Shown here: positions 8,075-16,838 of the stretch, piece by piece
Layout of the letters: each line of letters starts with the position of its first letter
Numbering within the stretch: the stretch's first letter is position 1
Assembly (NCBI RefSeq): GCF_043555975.1
Contig: NZ_JBIGIA010000001.1
Span: 310,001 to 374,000 of the forward strand
Source of the DNA: Pelomonas nitida
GTDB lineage: Bacteria > Pseudomonadota > Gammaproteobacteria > Burkholderiales > Burkholderiaceae_C
DNA: 64,000 bases
Direction: 5' to 3'
Notes under the pieces: generated by a model
Seen by the model: only the letters and a program-made list of their open reading frames with translations
Databases searched by the model: none
What the model was told of the DNA's origin: nothing
Made by a program: the position numbers and the translations under genes

Positions 8075-9790
8075 TCAGGCCTTGGCAGTCGAAACACGCA
8101 CGGCGTTGGCCGCGGTCTTGAAAGGGTCGAGCCCCAGCCGCTTCACCGCATCGATGAAGTGCTCGCCACTCAAGCGCTCGCGCTTGAAGGTGTCGATGAC
8201 GGCGTCGATGGCGTCGGCGATCTCGTCGGCCGCGAAGCTCGGGCCGATGACCTTGCCGGCCACCGTGGCGCCGGCCAGCGTCGTGCCGTCGCCGCCGCCC
8301 AGCGTGAGCTGATACCACTCCGTGCCGTCCTTGTCGACGCCCAGCACGCCGATGTGGCCGCTGTGGTGGTGGCCGCAGGAGTTGATGCAGCCGCTGATGT
8401 GCAGGTCCAGCTCGCCGAGGTCTTCCAGCTCGTCGATGTCCTGGTAACGCTCGGCGATGGCGGCGGCCAGTGGCAGCGAGCGGGCGTTGGCCAGCGCGCA
8501 GAAGTCGCCGCCGGGGCAGGCGATCTGGTCGGTCAGCAAGCCGGCGTTGGGGGTGGCGAAGCCGGCGGCGCGGGCGGCCTGGAACAGTTCGGGCAGGTCG
8601 GCCTCGCGCACCCAGGGCAGCACGAGGTTCTGGCGGTGCGACACGCGCAGCTCACCGTGGCTGAAGCGGTCGGCCAGCGCGGCGGCGGTGTCCATCACGT
8701 CGGCGCTGGTGTCGCCGGGGGCGATGCCCACGCGCTTGAGGCTCAGCGTGACGGCGCGGTAGCCGCTGACGCGGTGGCCGTGCACGTTGCGCGAGAGCCA
8801 GCGCGCGAAGGCGGGGTCGCTGGTGTCCAGCTGCACGGTGGGTTCGGGCTTCACACCCGCGGGGTCGACGAAGCAGGCCGCCACGCGGTCCAGCTCGGCC
8901 TGCGGAATGATCTGCTCGTGGCCGGCCGGGTCGCCGGCGAGGATGCGCTGGTATTCCTCGTTGACGGCGTCGAAGAACTTCTGGCCCTCGGCCTTGACGA
9001 GGATCTTGATGCGGGCCTTGTAGAGGTTGTCACGGCGGCCGGCGAGGTTGTAGACGCGCACGATGGCCTCGATGTAGACGAGGATGTGATGCCACGGCAC
9101 GAAGGCGTTGATCTCCACGCCCGGGATGGGCGTGCGGCCCATGCCACCGCCGACGAAGACCTGGAAGCCGACTTCGCCGGCGGCGGTCCTCTTGAGCTGC
9201 AGGCCGATGTCATGCCAGCCGATGGCGGCACGGTCTTCGGCGGCGCCGCTGATGGCGATCTTGAACTTGCGCGGCAGGTGGGCGAACTCGGGGTGCAGCG
9301 TGCTCCACTGGCGCAGCACCTCGGCGTAGGGGCGCGCGTCGACGATCTCGTCCGGCGCGATGCCCACGAAGGCGTCGCTGGTGATGTTGCGGATGCAGTT
9401 GCCGCTGGTCTGGATGCCGTGCATGTCCACGTCGGCCAGCAGGTCCATCACGTCGGCGCTCTTCACGAGCGGGATCCAGTTGTATTGCAGGTTCTGGCGC
9501 GTCGTGAAATGGCCGTAGCCGCCCTGGCCGGCGAACGGGCCGTCGGGCTGGCGGTCGTACTCGCGCGCAATCCTGGCGAGCTGGCGCAGCTGGCGGCTGC
9601 TCAGCTCGCCGTAGGGCACGGCCACGCGCAGCATCGGCGCGTGGCGCTGGATGTACCAGCCGTTTTGCAGGCGCAGCGCGCGGAACTCGTCGGCACCCAG
9701 CGTGCCGGCGAGGTGGCGCTCCAGCTGGTCACGGTATTGCGCGGCGCGGGCGCGGACGAAGCGGCGGTCGAAGTCGGTGTACTGGTACAT
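8075..9790 (-). CDS. cysI: Sulfite reductase (siroheme/[4Fe-4S]) hemoprotein subunit
   Basis: The 571-residue protein has two nitrite/sulfite-reductase ferredoxin-like half domains and siroheme-binding repeats. Ligands of the coupled siroheme and [4Fe-4S] centre are C425 and C431 (CPGGDFC) and C468 and C472 (SGCINSCGHH). It reduces sulfite to sulfide with six electrons. No flavoprotein subunit gene (cysJ) is in the cluster, so electrons must come from another donor; the ferredoxin and ferredoxin-NADP reductase genes at the cluster end are candidates. It starts 12 bases after the TauE/SafE stop. Confidence 0.95.
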   Translation of the reverse strand: MYQYTDFDRRFVRARAAQYRDQLERHLAGTLGADEFRALRLQNGWYIQRHAPMLRVAVPYGELSSRQLRQLARIAREYDRQPDGPFAGQGGYGHFTTRQNLQYNWIPLVKSADVMDLLADVDMHGIQTSGNCIRNITSDAFVGIAPDEIVDARPYAEVLRQWSTLHPEFAHLPRKFKIAISGAAEDRAAIGWHDIGLQLKRTAAGEVGFQVFVGGGMGRTPIPGVEINAFVPWHHILVYIEAIVRVYNLAGRRDNLYKARIKILVKAEGQKFFDAVNEEYQRILAGDPAGHEQIIPQAELDRVAACFVDPAGVKPEPTVQLDTSDPAFARWLSRNVHGHRVSGYRAVTLSLKRVGIAPGDTSADVMDTAAALADRFSHGELRVSHRQNLVLPWVREADLPELFQAARAAGFATPNAGLLTDQIACPGGDFCALANARSLPLAAAIAERYQDIDELEDLGELDLHISGCINSCGHHHSGHIGVLGVDKDGTEWYQLTLGGGDGTTLAGATVAGKVIGPSFAADEIADAIDAVIDTFKRERLSGEHFIDAVKRLGLDPFKTAANAVRVSTAKA

Positions 9791-9802
9791 CGAAGTAGTC
9801 TT

Positions 9803-10579
9803 TTAGTGAATCACTTTCCAGCCGGCCATCAGCAGCGACGCGCACAGCAGGCTGCGAACGATGCCGTCCGGCAGGCGGCGGGTCAATTGGGCGCCCAGCC
9901 AGATGCCCGGCAGGGAGCCGATGAGTAGCGTGCCGAGCAGGGCCCAGTCCACGTTGCCCAGGCTGGCGTGGCCCAGGCCGGCCACCAGGGTCAGCGGCAC
10001 GGCGTGGGCGATGTCGGTGCCGACGATGTCGCGGGCCAGCATGCGGGGGTAGATCAGCAGGATCAGCGTTGCGCCGATGGCGCCCGCGCCGATCGACGAC
10101 AGCGACACCAGCACGCCCAGCAGCAGGCCCGCCGCGACCGTCAGCCAGGGCTTGCGGGCCTCGGGAATCCAGCGCTCCAGCCACAGGCCCAGCGTCTGCC
10201 AGCTTTGCTTGAACGCCACGACGACGGCGGTCAGCAGCAGCGCGATGCCCAGCGAGAACTTCAGCGTCGACGCCCAGTTCTGCGTGATGCCGCTCAGGTG
10301 CATCAGCGCGATGGTGGCGATGGAAGCAGGCACGGAACCGGCCAACAGCCGGCGCACGATGACCCAGTTCACATGGCCGTGGCGGGCGTGGGCGATGGAG
10401 CCGCTCATCTTGGTGAGGCAGGCGAACCAGAGGTCGGTGCCGATGGCGACGGCCGGATGGAGCTTGAACACCGACAGCAGCAGCGGCGTCATCAGCGAGC
10501 CGCCGCCCACGCCGGTGATGCCGACGATGAGGCCGACCGCCAGTCCGCTCGCGATCGCGATCAGCATCCAGTCCAGCAC
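9803..10579 (-). CDS. TauE/SafE family membrane permease (probable sulfite exporter)
   Basis: The 258-residue protein is strongly hydrophobic, with about eight predicted membrane segments. It begins MLDWMLIAIASGLAVGLI with the GITGVGGGSLMTPLLL motif characteristic of the TauE/SafE family, repeated in related form in the second half (SLSSIGAGAIGATLI). Members export sulfite, sulfoacetate or related anions, and some are thought to take up sulfate. As first gene of the cys operon it could relieve sulfite build-up or bring in a sulfur source; the direction is not decided by sequence. Confidence 0.88.
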   Translation of the reverse strand: MLDWMLIAIASGLAVGLIVGITGVGGGSLMTPLLLSVFKLHPAVAIGTDLWFACLTKMSGSIAHARHGHVNWVIVRRLLAGSVPASIATIALMHLSGITQNWASTLKFSLGIALLLTAVVVAFKQSWQTLGLWLERWIPEARKPWLTVAAGLLLGVLVSLSSIGAGAIGATLILLIYPRMLARDIVGTDIAHAVPLTLVAGLGHASLGNVDWALLGTLLIGSLPGIWLGAQLTRRLPDGIVRSLLCASLLMAGWKVIH

Positions 10580-10694
10580 TCGACAGCCTCCTGCGGCAAC
10601 CCCATGTCACCCGAGGGCGCGACTCTAGGGAATCTGGCGCCGACGCAGAACAATTTAATTCTTCGGGCCATATGCCCTGGCTGAATAAGCAATC
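10580..10694 (-). promoter_or_regulatory. Probable promoter region of the cys operon
   Basis: The 115 bases upstream of the exporter include the only AT-rich patch near the cluster (around 10650-10692), with TTGCTTATTCAG and GAATTAAATTGTTC on the minus strand. A LysR-type CysB/Cbl site would be expected here. I see no site strong enough to name, and no confident -35/-10 pair. Confidence 0.4.
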
Positions 10695-11618
10695 TCAGTT
10701 TGTGGCGAGCAGCCGCAGCGCGGCCACCTGCTCGGCGATGCGCGTGGGCACCGGCTCGCGGCCGGCGAGCATCGCGCGGATCAGGTCGGCGTTCTCGGCC
10801 GGGGCGCAGGCCGGCGACAGCGGCCAGTCCAGGTCGGTCGTGTCGGCGGCGTGCAAGGGCGCGACCTGGCCATCCTGGAAGCCTATCAGGTGGGCCTTGC
10901 GGCGCAGGTGGGCGTAGGCCTCGCCTTCGCTCGCGCGCATCAGCAGCGTTCGGCCGCCGTTCGCAGTCAGCGCGGGCAGGGCGCCGGCCATGCTGTCCAG
11001 GTATTCGGGGTGGGTGACAGCCACGACCCGCACACCCCGGCCGGCGGGGAAGGGGTCCAGCAACTTGGCCAGGCTGTGCGAGCTGTTGCGCAGGCCCAGG
11101 CGCGGGCGCAGGGCCATCAGCCGGTTCAAGCCCGGGTTCAGCAGTTGCAAAGGCAGCACGGCCAGCCGGTCGGCCGCCAGCCGCTGCTCGGCATCTGCCA
11201 GCGAGGCGCTGGCGGGCAGGTCGAGGGCGTCCAGCAGCTCAAAGGGGCTCACGCGGCTGTCGAAGTCATGCCGGCCGAAGATCAGCACCGGCACGCCCTC
11301 GCGGGCCAGCAGCAGCGCCACCAGCGGCATCAGGTTCGCCTGCTTGCGCGCGCCGTTGAAGCTGGGTAGCAGCACGGTGCGCGGCCCAGCGGGGGCGGCC
11401 AGCCGCGCCGTGCGGGCCGTGATCGCGGCCAGGAAGCCGGCCACCTCCTCGGCGCTTTCACCCTTCACGCGCAGCGCGATGAGCAGGGCGCCCAGTTCGA
11501 GGTCAGGCACCTGGCCGTCCAGCATCTCGCCGAACAGCTGCTCGGCCTGTTCACGCGTCAAGTCGCGCGCGCCACGGGCGCCGCGGCCCACTTCCTTGAT
11601 CAACGGGGCGTAGTCCAT
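10695..11618 (-). CDS. ybiB: YbiB-like protein (TrpD2 family, nucleic-acid binding)
   Basis: The 307-residue protein matches the fold of anthranilate phosphoribosyltransferase: a helical N-terminal domain (LTREQAEQLFGEMLDG..VPDLELGALLIALRVKGES) and a nucleoside-phosphorylase-like domain. The glycine-rich PRPP motif of true TrpD is replaced (LLPSFNGARKQANLMPL), as in the TrpD2/YbiB group. E. coli YbiB binds nucleic acids and is not a biosynthetic transferase. It lies upstream of the cys operon in the same orientation, 115 bases away, and could be cotranscribed with the sulfur genes. Confidence 0.85.
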   Translation of the reverse strand: MDYAPLIKEVGRGARGARDLTREQAEQLFGEMLDGQVPDLELGALLIALRVKGESAEEVAGFLAAITARTARLAAPAGPRTVLLPSFNGARKQANLMPLVALLLAREGVPVLIFGRHDFDSRVSPFELLDALDLPASASLADAEQRLAADRLAVLPLQLLNPGLNRLMALRPRLGLRNSSHSLAKLLDPFPAGRGVRVVAVTHPEYLDSMAGALPALTANGGRTLLMRASEGEAYAHLRRKAHLIGFQDGQVAPLHAADTTDLDWPLSPACAPAENADLIRAMLAGREPVPTRIAEQVAALRLLATN

Positions 11619-11648
11619 GCCCGCAAGTGTAGAAACGTAGAAACGACA

Positions 11649-11669
11649 AAGGCCGCACGAGGCGGCCTT
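11649..11669 (-). terminator. Terminator hairpin after the outer-membrane barrel gene
   Basis: A perfect 8-bp stem (AAGGCCGC / GCGGCCTT) with a 5-base loop lies 20 bases past the barrel gene stop. On the minus strand it is followed by TTGTCGTTTCT. A second 7-bp hairpin (GATCGGC/GCCGATC) directly precedes it. It would end the barrel transcript before ybiB. Confidence 0.7.
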
Positions 11670-11688
11670 CAGGATCGGCAGGGGCCGA

Positions 11689-12249
11689 TCAGAACGCGAA
11701 GGTGGCGCCCAGGGAGATCAGGCGCACGTTACCTCCCGCGTCAGCGTCCCCGGCTTTTGTCGAGTCAATACCCAGTTCCAGCTTGACGGCAGGGCTGATG
11801 GCGTACGACGCGCCGATACCGGCATAGACGTTGGTGTCGTTCCGTGAGCCTGTGCCGCTTCCATAACCCGTGATGAAGGAGTCGGCCTTGGTCTTGACCT
11901 GAGCCACGCCCAGGCGCAGGTTCAGGCCCCAATCGTTGTTCAGCGGCAGTGCGTATGCGCCGCCCAGCGCGATCGCCGATACCTTGACAGAAATCCAGTC
12001 GGCGCCGCCGGCGAGCTTGGACTTGCCGAAGTTGACGTAGCCCAGTTCGGCGCTGAAGCCGTTGCCGAACTTGTAGCCGCCGACCAGCTTGCCGCCGGTG
12101 TCGGAGGTGTCGCAGGAGGGCGCGCCCTCGCAGTCGAGGTTCAGGTGCGTGGTACCGACTGCGCCGGTCACGTAGAACTTGTCGCTCGACTGGGCCTGGG
12201 CGGAAGCCGCACCGATCAGTGCGGCCAGGATGATTGCTTGCTTCTTCAT
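11689..12249 (-). CDS. Small outer-membrane beta-barrel protein
   Basis: From the ATG at 12249 the product is 186 residues: a signal peptide (MKKQAIILAALIGAASAQAQ) followed by about eight alternating amphipathic strands and a C-terminal aromatic end (LISLGATFAF), the usual recognition signal for barrel assembly. It fits the OmpA/OmpX-like barrel families of unknown ligand. Two cysteines (DCEGAPSCD) near the mature N-terminus could form a disulfide. It has its own terminator and lies divergent from the HD-GYP gene. A very long antisense-of-neighbour frame continues upstream of this start and is not coding. Confidence 0.85.
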   Translation of the reverse strand: MKKQAIILAALIGAASAQAQSSDKFYVTGAVGTTHLNLDCEGAPSCDTSDTGGKLVGGYKFGNGFSAELGYVNFGKSKLAGGADWISVKVSAIALGGAYALPLNNDWGLNLRLGVAQVKTKADSFITGYGSGTGSRNDTNVYAGIGASYAISPAVKLELGIDSTKAGDADAGGNVRLISLGATFAF

Positions 12250-12489
12250 GGAGACTTTCCCTGTGTTTCTCTCCGGCGGCGGCTGGGCCGCTCGCCGACC
12301 TCGATGAGGCGGCGCGCATGCTAAGGGGCGGTGGGCAGAGCTCCGGCCGCTCAGGCCGCCCTGTCGCGGCGATGCGACGTGGCCAGTGCCGGAAAGGGAA
12401 AAATGCCATGCCGGGTGTCGTTGCGCGGCTGCGGCGGAGGCGCTGGCTGGCGCGTGGATACTCGGGCATCTCGGTCGCTGACGGGTCAC

Positions 12490-15420
12490 ATGCTGCGCCC
12501 CAAACCCAAGACGCTCTATGTCACGCTCAGCGTGGCGATGATCTGCCTGGTTGCGTTGGTCTATGGCGTGTTGATGCTCTACGAGCGCTCGCGCAACGAC
12601 GCGTTGTTGCTGCAGCAGGCCGGGGCTGCGGCCCGGCGCATCGGGCGCGAGGCGGCGGCCGTCGTCGAATCGGAGCTGCGGCCGGCGCGCGTGAGTGTGG
12701 CGCTGATGGCCAGCGGGCCGCTGGGCCGGGCACGCACCGACGCTGAACGCCTGGCGGCGCTGCCGCAGATGGCCGCTGCCTTGCGCGGCAACGCGGCGGT
12801 GTCGGCCGTGTATGCGGGCACCACCGGCGGGGCGTTCCTGCTGCTGCGCCGTCTCGCGGACGACACGGCGCGCCAGCGCATGGGCGGGCCGCCGCAGGCC
12901 GAGCTGGCGCTGCAGATCGTGCGCCGCGACGGTGACGTGGTGACGGGCACCTACCGCTTCTATGACGCGGCGCTGAAGGAGCTGGCGGGCGCTGACCGGC
13001 CGGGCTATGACTTCGACCCCCGAACGCGCCCGTGGTTCGATCAGGCGCGGCGCGCCAAAGACGGCGCGGTCGTGCAGTCGGCGCCCTATCGCTTCTATAC
13101 GACGGGCGAAGTCGGCGTCACGCTGGCGCAGGCGCAGGGTGAGGCGGTCATTGGTGCCGACGTGAGCCTGCGAGCGCTCGACGACATGCTGCTGCTGCCG
13201 CAGATCAGCCGTGCGTCGCAGCTGCTCATCGCCACGGAAGATGGCGGTGTGGTGGCGCAGGCGCGCCACGACGGCGAGCGCGTGTTGCGGGACGCGCAGA
13301 CGATGGCCCGCGTGGCCGAGGCCGCGTCGCCGTTGATGCGGGCGCTGTGGCAGCGGCGCGATGGCGCCGGCCATCTGGCGCCGGTGCAGGTGGTGGACGG
13401 TGTGGAGTGGGTCAGCCACGCGTTGCCGCTGCCGGGCGCGGCGGCGGCGGGCGCGCCCTTGGTGCTGCTGATGGCGGCGCCGCGCGAGGAGTTGCAGGCC
13501 TTCCAGATCGAGAGCCGCCGGCATGGCTTCTACATCTCGCTGGCGCTCGTGTTGCTGCTGTTGCCCGTCGTGCACTGGCTGGCCGACCGGGTGTCGCGAC
13601 CCCTGCGCCAGCTGGCGCGGCAGGTCGAGGCGATCGAGCGCTTCGAGTTTGGCGGCGATGACCCGTCGCGCAGCCTGATCCGCGAGGTGGACCGTCTCGC
13701 CGAGACCATGACGTCGATGAAGCACTCGCTGCGGCATTTCCTCGACATCAGCGATGCGCTCGGCGCGGAGCGCGACTTCGACGCGCTGCTGGACCTCATC
13801 CTGCGCGAGACCATCGCCGTCAGTGGCGCCAGCGGCGGCGCGCTGCACCTGTTGTCGGATGACGGGGTGATGCTCTTGCCGGCATCCGCGCGGCTCAATG
13901 GCGAGCTGGCGCCCGAGGCGGGGCGGCGCTGGCCGCTGGACATGGCCGACAACCCCAGCGCGCCCGTGCAGGCGTTGCGGGCCGATGGCCCGGTGCTGCT
14001 GGAGCTGAGCTGGGACAACCCGGGGCACGTGGCGTCTTATGGTTACCTGTTTTCCAGCCTGGCGGCCGCGCGGCTGCGGCTGCTGTCGCTGCCGTTGAAG
14101 AACCACCGCAACGAGACGCTCGGCGCGCTCACGCTGAGCTTTCCGTTGCCGGTCAACGGCGGCAGCGAGCCGCTGGGGTCGGCGCTGGTGGCGTTCGTGC
14201 GCGCGCTGTCGGGCACGGCGGCGGCGGCGCTGGACAACCAGCTGCTGCTGCGCGGGCGCAAGGCCTTGCTGGACAGCTTCATCCAGCTCGTCGCTGGTGC
14301 CATCGATGCCAAGAGCCCCTACACGGCCGGGCACTGCCAGCGTGTGCCGGCGCTGACGCGCCTGCTGGCCCAGGCCGCGTGCGACGCGACGGCGGGGCCT
14401 TACGCCGGTTTCTCGCTGACCGCCGAGCAATGGGAGGCGCTGCACATCGCGGCCTGGCTGCACGACTGCGGCAAGGTGACGATCCCGGAATTCGTCGTCG
14501 ACAAGGCCACCAAGCTGGAGACGCTGCACAACCGCATCCACGAGATCCGCACGCGCTTCGAGGTGCTCAAGCGGGATGTGCTGATCGAGCGGCTGCAGGC
14601 CGAGCTGGGCGAAGACGGCGCCGCCCGTGCACAGGCCGCTGCGGCGACGGCGCAGGCCGAGCTGGACGCGGATTTCGCCTTCGTGGCGGCCTGCAATGCG
14701 GGGGGCGAGGCGCTGGCGCCGGAATCGCTGGCGCGGCTGCGCCAGATTGCCGAGCGCCGCTGGCTGCGCACGCTGGACGACAGCCTCGGCTTGTCGGTGG
14801 AGGAGGCGCGCCGCCAGCCCCGGCCCCGGCCGGCGCTGCCCGCCGCCGAGACGCTGCTGCAGGACCGCCCCGAACACCGCGTGCCGCGGCCGGCGGGCGA
14901 CGCCTTGCCCGCAGGCAACCGCTGGGGCTTGCGTCTGCGGCCGCCCGAGCACCTGTACGACCGCGGCGAGCTGCACAACCTGAGCATCGCCCGCGGCACG
15001 CTGACCGAGGAAGAGCGCTACAAGATCAACGACCACATCGTGCAGACCATCAAGATGCTGGAGGAGTTGCCTTTCCCCCGGCATCTGCGCGCGGTGCCGG
15101 AGATGGCCGGCGGCCATCACGAGCGCATGGACGGCGGCGGCTACCCGCGCGGCTTGACCGGTGAGCAGATGAGCCCGCAGGCGCGCATGATCGCCATCGC
15201 CGATGTCTTCGAGGCGCTGACCGCCGACGACCGCCCCTACAAGCCCAGCAAGCCGCTGTCGGAGGCGCTGACCATCATGCAGCGCATGGCCCGCGAGGGG
15301 CATCTGGACGCGGACCTGTTCGACCTGTTCCTGGCGGCCGGCGTCTGCCAGGCCTACACGGCGCGCTTCATGCCATCGGCCTTGGTGGATGTGACGGACT
15401 TGAACGCCTACCGGCCCTGA
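12490..15420 (+). CDS. Membrane sensor HD-GYP phosphodiesterase (Cache-HAMP-GAF-HD-GYP)
   Basis: About 976 residues from the ATG at 12490 (MLRPKPKTLYV). Order: a transmembrane segment near residues 9-30; a periplasmic Cache-like sensor; a second membrane segment around 348-366 leading into a HAMP-like linker (LADRVSRPLRQLARQVEAI); a GAF-like domain about 410-600; and the output domain. The output has HDCGK at 658-662 and the HD-GYP signature HHERMDGGGYPRGL starting at 876. Intact HD-GYP domains hydrolyse cyclic di-GMP. Between the HD and GYP motifs lie about 210 residues, far more than usual, with an Ala-rich helical segment and a Pro/Arg-rich stretch. Confidence 0.9.
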   Translation: MLRPKPKTLYVTLSVAMICLVALVYGVLMLYERSRNDALLLQQAGAAARRIGREAAAVVESELRPARVSVALMASGPLGRARTDAERLAALPQMAAALRGNAAVSAVYAGTTGGAFLLLRRLADDTARQRMGGPPQAELALQIVRRDGDVVTGTYRFYDAALKELAGADRPGYDFDPRTRPWFDQARRAKDGAVVQSAPYRFYTTGEVGVTLAQAQGEAVIGADVSLRALDDMLLLPQISRASQLLIATEDGGVVAQARHDGERVLRDAQTMARVAEAASPLMRALWQRRDGAGHLAPVQVVDGVEWVSHALPLPGAAAAGAPLVLLMAAPREELQAFQIESRRHGFYISLALVLLLLPVVHWLADRVSRPLRQLARQVEAIERFEFGGDDPSRSLIREVDRLAETMTSMKHSLRHFLDISDALGAERDFDALLDLILRETIAVSGASGGALHLLSDDGVMLLPASARLNGELAPEAGRRWPLDMADNPSAPVQALRADGPVLLELSWDNPGHVASYGYLFSSLAAARLRLLSLPLKNHRNETLGALTLSFPLPVNGGSEPLGSALVAFVRALSGTAAAALDNQLLLRGRKALLDSFIQLVAGAIDAKSPYTAGHCQRVPALTRLLAQAACDATAGPYAGFSLTAEQWEALHIAAWLHDCGKVTIPEFVVDKATKLETLHNRIHEIRTRFEVLKRDVLIERLQAELGEDGAARAQAAAATAQAELDADFAFVAACNAGGEALAPESLARLRQIAERRWLRTLDDSLGLSVEEARRQPRPRPALPAAETLLQDRPEHRVPRPAGDALPAGNRWGLRLRPPEHLYDRGELHNLSIARGTLTEEERYKINDHIVQTIKMLEELPFPRHLRAVPEMAGGHHERMDGGGYPRGLTGEQMSPQARMIAIADVFEALTADDRPYKPSKPLSEALTIMQRMAREGHLDADLFDLFLAAGVCQAYTARFMPSALVDVTDLNAYRP

Positions 15421-15442
15421 GCCGCCGCGGTCCGCGCGCGGA

Positions 15443-16480
15443 TCAGGCCGCCTGGCGCTGGCCGCCCAGCTGCAACTGGCCGTACAAGTCCTTGGGATCG
15501 GCCATCGGCGGCACGAGGTCCAGCGGCGTGCCCAGGCCCAGTTGCCGGCTCAGGTCGTGCAGCAGTCGCAGCGCCGAGAAGTCTTCCAGCGCGAAGCCGA
15601 CCGAGTCGAACACCGTGACCTGGCCTGCCGATTCGCGGCCCGGCGCGAGACCGGCCAGCACGCGCCAGAACTCGGTGACGGGGAACTCGGCCGGCATCTG
15701 CTGCACATCGCCCTCGGCACGCGATTGCGGCTCGTACTCGACAACCACGCGGGCCTGTGTCAGCACCCCGGGATGCAGTTCGGTCTTGCCGGGGCAGTCG
15801 CCGCCGACGCCGTTGATGTGCATGCCGGGCTCGATGAGATCGGGCGTGAGGATGGTGGCGTTGGTCTTGTCGGCGGTGACGGTGGTGACGATGTCCGCGC
15901 CGCGCACGGCGTCGGCGATCGAGCCGCAGGACACCAGCGTCAGGCCCGGCGTGGCTTGCAGGTGGCGCTGGAGGCGGGCGGTCGCGGCGGGGTCGATGTC
16001 GAACAGCCGCAGTTCGCCGATGCCCAGCAGGTGATGGAAGGCCAGCGCCTGGAATTCGCTCTGGGCGCCGTTGCCGATGATGGCCATGACGCGGCTGTCG
16101 GGCCGGGCCAGCCGCCGCGCCACCATGGCCGACGTCGCGGCGGTGCGCATAGCCGTCGCCAGCGTCAGCTCGGACAGCAGCAGCGGCGCGCCCGTGGCGA
16201 CGTCGGCCAGCACGCCGAAGGCCATCACCGTGGGCAGGCCGGCGCGGTGGTTTTTCGGGTGGCCGTTGACGTACTTGAAGCTGTAGAGCTTGGCGTCGGC
16301 GATGGGCATCAGCTCGATGACGCCGTCGGCCGAATGCGCGGCGACGCGCGGCGTCTTGTCGAACGCGGCCCAGCGGCCGTAGTCCGCCTCCAGGTAACTC
16401 ACCAGACGGCGCAGCAGATCGGGCAGCCCGACGCGTTGCACGAGGCGGGCGATGTCCTGGGTGGCGAGGAAGGTGGTCAT
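15443..16480 (-). CDS. Ornithine cyclodeaminase family protein
   Basis: About 345 residues from the ATG at 16480 (MTTFLATQDIARLVQRVG). It has the ornithine cyclodeaminase/mu-crystallin fold: a substrate domain with KYVNGHPKNHRAGLPTV, then a Rossmann NAD-binding motif (VMAIIGNGAQSEFQALA) and GADIVTTVTADKTNATI. True enzymes convert L-ornithine to L-proline and ammonia; homologues include imine reductases and alanine dehydrogenases. The conserved HINGVGGDCPGKTEL segment favours ornithine cyclodeaminase. It is divergent from an Lrp/AsnC regulator, a common pairing for amino-acid catabolism. A longer in-frame start exists but precedes the expected N-terminus. Confidence 0.87.
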   Translation of the reverse strand: MTTFLATQDIARLVQRVGLPDLLRRLVSYLEADYGRWAAFDKTPRVAAHSADGVIELMPIADAKLYSFKYVNGHPKNHRAGLPTVMAFGVLADVATGAPLLLSELTLATAMRTAATSAMVARRLARPDSRVMAIIGNGAQSEFQALAFHHLLGIGELRLFDIDPAATARLQRHLQATPGLTLVSCGSIADAVRGADIVTTVTADKTNATILTPDLIEPGMHINGVGGDCPGKTELHPGVLTQARVVVEYEPQSRAEGDVQQMPAEFPVTEFWRVLAGLAPGRESAGQVTVFDSVGFALEDFSALRLLHDLSRQLGLGTPLDLVPPMADPKDLYGQLQLGGQRQAA

Positions 16481-16838
16481 GGCGGTCTCCGGCAGCTGCG
16501 GCCATTCTTCCGAGCCCGCCTGCCAGCCAGAAGCGCAAAACATGCTCAGGAATGCATGCTTGTTTGCCACAATGGCAGCCATCATTGACGATTTGCTCGA
16601 CCTAGACCCAGCAGTCGACCGCTCGGTATGTTGCGGGAGAGCCTATGCATCACAAGCTTCACGGTGGGCGAACCGCCGACCACGTCGATCAACAGCGCTG
16701 CACGCCCGCTGGCCTGGCGCTTCGGGAGGCTGGCTGCGTTGCTCCTCCTTGTGGGCATGAGCCCACCGCGTCGTCGCGTCTTGTCTGCCCCCCGCCTCGC
16801 CAGGCCCTCGGGCGCGCTCAACTGCAGGATCTAGGTTG
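16481..16838. other. Intergenic region between the divergent cyclodeaminase and Lrp genes
   Basis: A 358-base region with no convincing gene. The cyclodeaminase-proximal part is less GC-rich and holds TGCCA-CAA-TGGCA (16565-16577), a possible Lrp-type site. The Lrp-proximal part contains a perfect hairpin GTGGGC-ATGA-GCCCAC and reads in several frames without codon bias. It may be a diverged dispersed repeat. The short open frames here look like chance. Confidence 0.5.

Noticed and set aside
12250..15303. Very long minus-strand frame opposite the HD-GYP gene (over 1,000 codons continuous with the barrel gene)
   Set aside because: The composition is Arg/Gln/His-rich low-complexity typical of antisense frames at high GC. 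The barrel gene has its own signal peptide and ribosome site at 12249, and the plus strand encodes a coherent HD-GYP protein.
16582..16821. 79-codon minus-strand frame in the cyclodeaminase/Lrp gap
   Set aside because: No ribosome site, no recognisable motif, Arg/Ser-rich; more likely chance or repeat-derived.
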